From Callaeas wilsoni (lineage: Eukaryota; Chordata; Aves; Passeriformes; Callaeidae): a stretch of DNA of 64,000 nt. Under the pieces are notes generated by a model. It worked only from the letters and a program-made list of their open reading frames with translations. It made no database searches and was not told the origin of the DNA. The position numbers and the translations under genes are program-made. Location of the stretch: NCBI GenBank assembly GCA_013398955.1, contig VWPU01009577.1, forward strand, positions 41,886 to 105,885, in the 5' to 3' direction. This document shows positions 63,001-64,000 of the stretch, in pieces (the first letter of the stretch is position 1; the number at the start of each line of letters is the position of its first letter).

Positions 63001-64000
63001 AGAAAATAAAGCTTAGTAAGAACATTTCTAAGTGCCTCCTTCTCTTATGGTAAACCTTCTTTCTGATTTCTTCCCAGCTGTATTCTTCCATTACGTGTTG
63101 AAAAACACTGATTCCATCCACAGCAAATAAAATAGAGCTCATTTCTAGTGTAACCGCAAAGTGCTTTCTTGCCAGCTTCAGTAACCATTGAAATGAAATC
63201 TGTCAAGAGCAGAAAGCTGCCGGTTACCTTGCTTTCCTCGGTGGCAGGACCCGAGGACATCTGTTTGCTGCTCCTGAAGTGCAGCAGGAGCTCCTTCACG
63301 GAGTTCTTCACACGGACCCCCTGGAAAGGTCCTCTGTGCTGCTTTCCCCCCCCCATGTGTTGTTCAACTGTGGAGACACGAAAACAAAACCCGAACTTAA
63401 GCCATCCATTTCGTTTAACAAATAATAAATTAAAAAGTCCAAACAAACCAGGAACTCTTGTGGAAAGGCACCTAGATCCCGGTTTAGCAGAGAGGAGCCA
63501 GGGAGCTGCCCCCCGTACCCCTTCGCCATCCCACGGGCGAGCGGCTCCTCAGCTGCCCCGGGGACCACCCCGCCGCTCCCGCTCCACGGGTGGAAACACC
63601 CTGGCACTGGGCACGAAGCGCCGGCCAACCGCGTCCGCTTCTCACCGCTTCGGCCGCTTTCCCACCCAACCGGATCAGCGGCCGGCTTCGCCCCCAGGGG
63701 GGACGGAGCGGGACCCGCGGCTCCGCGCTCTCCCCCGCCACCCCCCGGGGCCGGGGCCGCCGCGGGGACCCGCCGTACCTTGCAGCGCGGGGCGGGGGCC
63801 GCCCCGGGGGTCCCTCCGGCCGCCGCCGCGGCTGCTCACCGAGAGGTCCGAGTCGGATCCCGGCGAGCCCGGGGCGGAGGAGTGCGCCGGCGAGCAGCTG
63901 CCCTCGCTGGAGTGGGGCGAGGCCCCGTAGAAGTAGGCGAGGTTGATGGGGCTGCTGAGGGCGCCGCCGTCGCCGCCATCGGGCGCCGCGTCCCGGCTGC
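57031..64000 (-). CDS. NFKBIZ: NFKBIZ, IkappaB-zeta (MAIL), 12 exons visible, 5' end outside window
   Basis: Nuclear atypical IkappaB protein that binds NF-kappaB p50 through ankyrin repeats and drives secondary-response inflammatory genes (family knowledge). Twelve minus-strand exons joined by GT-AG introns with matching phases give 694 residues, against 718 in human, so only about 15-25 N-terminal residues are missing. Order in window numbering: N-terminal low-complexity segment with INLAYFYGASP (1-73), OCA peptide (about 84-102), bipartite nuclear localisation signal (about 141-158), Gln/Ser/Pro-rich transactivation region (168-422), ankyrin repeats (about 419-665) and C-terminal tail IRRILKGKAIQQRVSPF. 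The stop codon TAG is at 57031-57033. Ankyrin signatures such as CWGRTPLHVCAEKGH and YNGNTALHVAA are near-identical to mammalian IkappaB-zeta, whereas the exon-E region is diverged. No frameshift or stop interrupts it. BCL3 and NFKBID are the nearest alternatives but lack the OCA peptide and long N-terminal half. Confidence 0.97.
57739..57906 (-). CDS. NFKBIZ: NFKBIZ exon K, ankyrin repeat 7
   Basis: 168 nt, 56 codons (residues 622-677). Acceptor CTCACCAG|GCTTAC and donor GAACAG|GTAAAA. It contains AYNGNTALHVAASLQYR, LLMRKGADPSARN and EQPVHLVPDGLVGEQ, the final ankyrin unit of IkappaB-zeta. Both boundaries are phase 0. Confidence 0.97.
57993..58103 (-). CDS. NFKBIZ: NFKBIZ exon J, ankyrin repeat 6
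   Basis: 111 nt, 37 codons (residues 585-621). Acceptor TTGATAG|GATCGC and donor GCAAAG|GTATGG. It encodes DRKSGRSALHLAAEEANLE followed by a Leu-rich helix and ends SFVNAK. The intron separating it from exon K is only 86 nt. Confidence 0.96.
58752..58921 (-). CDS. NFKBIZ: NFKBIZ exon I, ankyrin repeats 4-5
   Basis: 170 nt. Acceptor TGTTCAG|GTTTGA and donor GCGAAA|GTAAGT. It encodes residues 529-584, with LTALHCAVLAHNAVLHELQ (repeat 4), an acidic/Leu-rich insert (PEVQELLLRNKSLVETI) and the repeat-5 core LIQMGASVEAK. Confidence 0.96.
59530..59593 (-). CDS. NFKBIZ: NFKBIZ exon H, inter-repeat segment
   Basis: 64 nt. Acceptor TTGTAG|GCAATC and donor GATG|GTGAGT. It encodes AIQKGAMGSNQYVDLEATNYD plus the first base of a Gly codon completed in exon I. 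It matches AIQKGAVGSNQFVDLEATNYD of the human protein, linking ankyrin repeats 3 and 4. Confidence 0.95.
59704..59852 (+). mobile_element. CR1 LINE 3'-end fragment in an NFKBIZ intron
   Basis: Matches the terminal part of avian CR1: ATCCCTGGAAGTGTTCGAGG, then GAGCAACCTGGTCTAGTG, GGGGGTTGGAACTAGA, and ends near CCTATGATT, the remnant of the CR1 3' octamer repeat. It is 5'-truncated and antisense to NFKBIZ, between exons H and G. Non-functional relic. Confidence 0.9.
60105..60251 (-). CDS. NFKBIZ: NFKBIZ exon G, ankyrin repeats 2-3
   Basis: 147 nt, an exact multiple of three (49 codons, residues 458-506). Acceptor TTTGCAG|AGTGCT and donor CTCCAG|GTAAGA. It encodes SAFQVAVAANQHLIVQDLV and the canonical TDCWGRTPLHVCAEKGH ankyrin motif. 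Nearly every residue matches the mammalian protein. Confidence 0.97.
60583..60688 (-). CDS. NFKBIZ: NFKBIZ exon F, ankyrin repeat 1
   Basis: 106 nt. Acceptor CCTGCAG|CTTCCTG and donor GGCCAG|GTGAGG. It encodes residues 423-457, starting FLHIAVAQGRRAL and ending DIKEHNGQ. Together with DGDT from exon E it forms the first ankyrin repeat (DGDTFLHIAVAQG) and the start of the second. Confidence 0.96.
61119..61882 (-). CDS. NFKBIZ: NFKBIZ exon E, large transactivation exon
   Basis: 764 nt encoding residues 168-421 plus two bases of codon 422. It starts TPPQTPTS after the acceptor CCCATCAG|ACCCCA and ends at GACAC|GTGAGT. The middle is Gln, Ser and Pro rich and tyrosine-dotted, as expected for the transcription-activation region. 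Conserved anchors are DLLQNIINIKNE and SLNTVQVNWL near the start, and FFQWQVEQEENKLANISQDQ before the first ankyrin repeat. The intron-side polypyrimidine tract is an uninterrupted T14 run. Confidence 0.97.
61898..61911 (+). repeat. Poly-A homopolymer forming the exon E polypyrimidine tract
   Basis: On the transcribed minus strand this is T14, about 15 nt upstream of the exon E acceptor. It therefore doubles as the polypyrimidine tract. Length polymorphism could modulate splicing. Confidence 0.85.
62023..62126 (-). CDS. NFKBIZ: NFKBIZ exon D, nuclear localisation signal
   Basis: 104 nt. Acceptor TCATCAG|AACTGA and donor CTCCTG|GTAAGT. It encodes residues 134-167, including SGKRKAPELLSDGPSFKRQ, which corresponds to the bipartite basic nuclear localisation signal of IkappaB-zeta (SGKRK...ACKRP in human). 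The two basic clusters, KRK and KR, are both retained. Confidence 0.93.
62223..62259 (-). CDS. NFKBIZ: NFKBIZ exon C, 37-nt microexon
   Basis: Acceptor TTGTCAG|GCACAAGG and donor ACACAG|GTAGAC. It encodes AQGGLVNYEPYT plus the first base of a Glu codon completed in exon D. Human has TQGVNIEQFRE at the same place, so length and phase agree although the sequence is poorly conserved. Removing it would shift the frame because 37 is not a multiple of 3. Confidence 0.85.
62311..62400 (+). repeat. A/C-rich low-complexity tract in an NFKBIZ intron
   Basis: About 90 bp almost without G or T, mixing AAAC, AAAT and CCAAAA units, within the 968-nt intron between exons C and B (G/T-rich on the transcript strand). 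Confidence 0.9.
63228..63367 (-). CDS. NFKBIZ: NFKBIZ exon B, OCA (POU-coactivator) peptide
   Basis: 140 nt. The acceptor is CCACAG|TTGAAC and the donor AGCAAG|GTAACC. It completes the split Val codon and encodes 46 residues (75-120). The core RGPFQGVRVKNSVKELLLH is the OCA motif shared with POU2AF1/OCA-B (QGVRVKEPVKELL), which contacts POU domains on octamer DNA. An in-frame Met followed by a G9 run (Gly-Gly-Gly) lies just upstream of the motif. This Met aligns with the one thought to begin the short human isoform. Confidence 0.95.
63480..64000. promoter_or_regulatory. CpG island over the 5' part of NFKBIZ
   Basis: Dense CpG and very high G+C from about 63480 to the window end, in sharp contrast to the AT-rich intron to its left. 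It spans the first visible exon and most of the following 411-nt intron (63368-63778), and presumably continues to the promoter beyond the window. Confidence 0.85.
63779..64000 (-). CDS. NFKBIZ: NFKBIZ exon A (first visible coding exon, truncated by window edge)
   Basis: Reads through residues 1-73 of the visible protein plus the first base of codon 74. It contains the motif INLAYFYGASP, matching NLSYFYGASP near residue 31 of the human protein, followed by a Ser/Pro/Gly-rich stretch (APGSPGSDSDLS). The donor is CAAG|GTACGG, with GT at 63778-63777. Human IkappaB-zeta has roughly 17 more residues upstream of the point where this exon leaves the window. The exon is very GC-rich and lies within a CpG island. 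Confidence 0.9.

Noticed and set aside
63834..63840. Alternative splice donor TCG|GTGAGC inside exon A
   Set aside because: Good donor sequence, but joining it to exon B would shift the frame. The CAAG|GTACGG donor gives the conserved protein.
63169..63930. 253-residue open frame on the plus strand at the right end
   Set aside because: Antisense shadow of NFKBIZ exons A and B in GC-rich, stop-poor DNA. Its Pro/Arg/Gly-rich composition is that of a CpG island read in the wrong frame.

Overview
This window is nuclear DNA from a vertebrate, most likely a bird. One gene can be read with confidence: the 3' three-quarters or more of NFKBIZ, which encodes IkappaB-zeta. It is split into 12 visible coding exons on the minus strand at the right-hand end. 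The avian or sauropsid assignment rests on several truncated CR1 (chicken-repeat-1) LINE copies, on short introns, and on low repeat density. No bacterial-style gene organisation, CRISPR array, tRNA, rRNA or viral gene is supported.

Right end (about 55.5-64.0 kb): NFKBIZ runs from beyond position 64000 leftward. The first visible exon lies in a CpG island. The exons encode, in order, an N-terminal segment, an OCA peptide (the POU-factor coactivator motif shared with POU2AF1), a bipartite nuclear localisation signal, a long low-complexity transactivation region in one 764-nt exon, and six exons of ankyrin repeats ending in the C-terminal tail. All splice junctions are GT-AG and all phases fit, giving 694 readable residues. 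About 15-25 N-terminal residues, the start codon and the promoter lie outside the window. The 3'UTR is about 1.5 kb. It begins with a dense cluster of perfect RNA hairpins, two of them with UAU triloops, which matches the Regnase-1/Roquin-responsive silencing element known from mammalian NFKBIZ. It ends at an AATAAA signal with a GT-rich downstream element.

Left and centre (1 to about 55.5 kb): this is the 3' flank of NFKBIZ and appears gene-free. In other amniotes NFKBIZ is followed by a long gene-poor interval before ZPLD1, which fits. It contains CR1 fragments, microsatellites and homopolymers, short tandem duplications, a diverged pair of about 200-bp direct repeats 1.4 kb apart, a CpG-rich patch near 24.1 kb, CTCF-like motifs near 21.35 kb, two G-quadruplex motifs near 47.1 and 49.4 kb, and a GATA-motif cluster near 29.25 kb. 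Most open frames here are short, lack homology I recognise, and are within chance length for 64 kb. A possible 13-codon orphan exon (strong Kozak start plus splice donor) near 45.8 kb is listed as a weak candidate.

I see no undescribed multi-gene system. The strongest biology in the window is post-transcriptional control of NFKBIZ.
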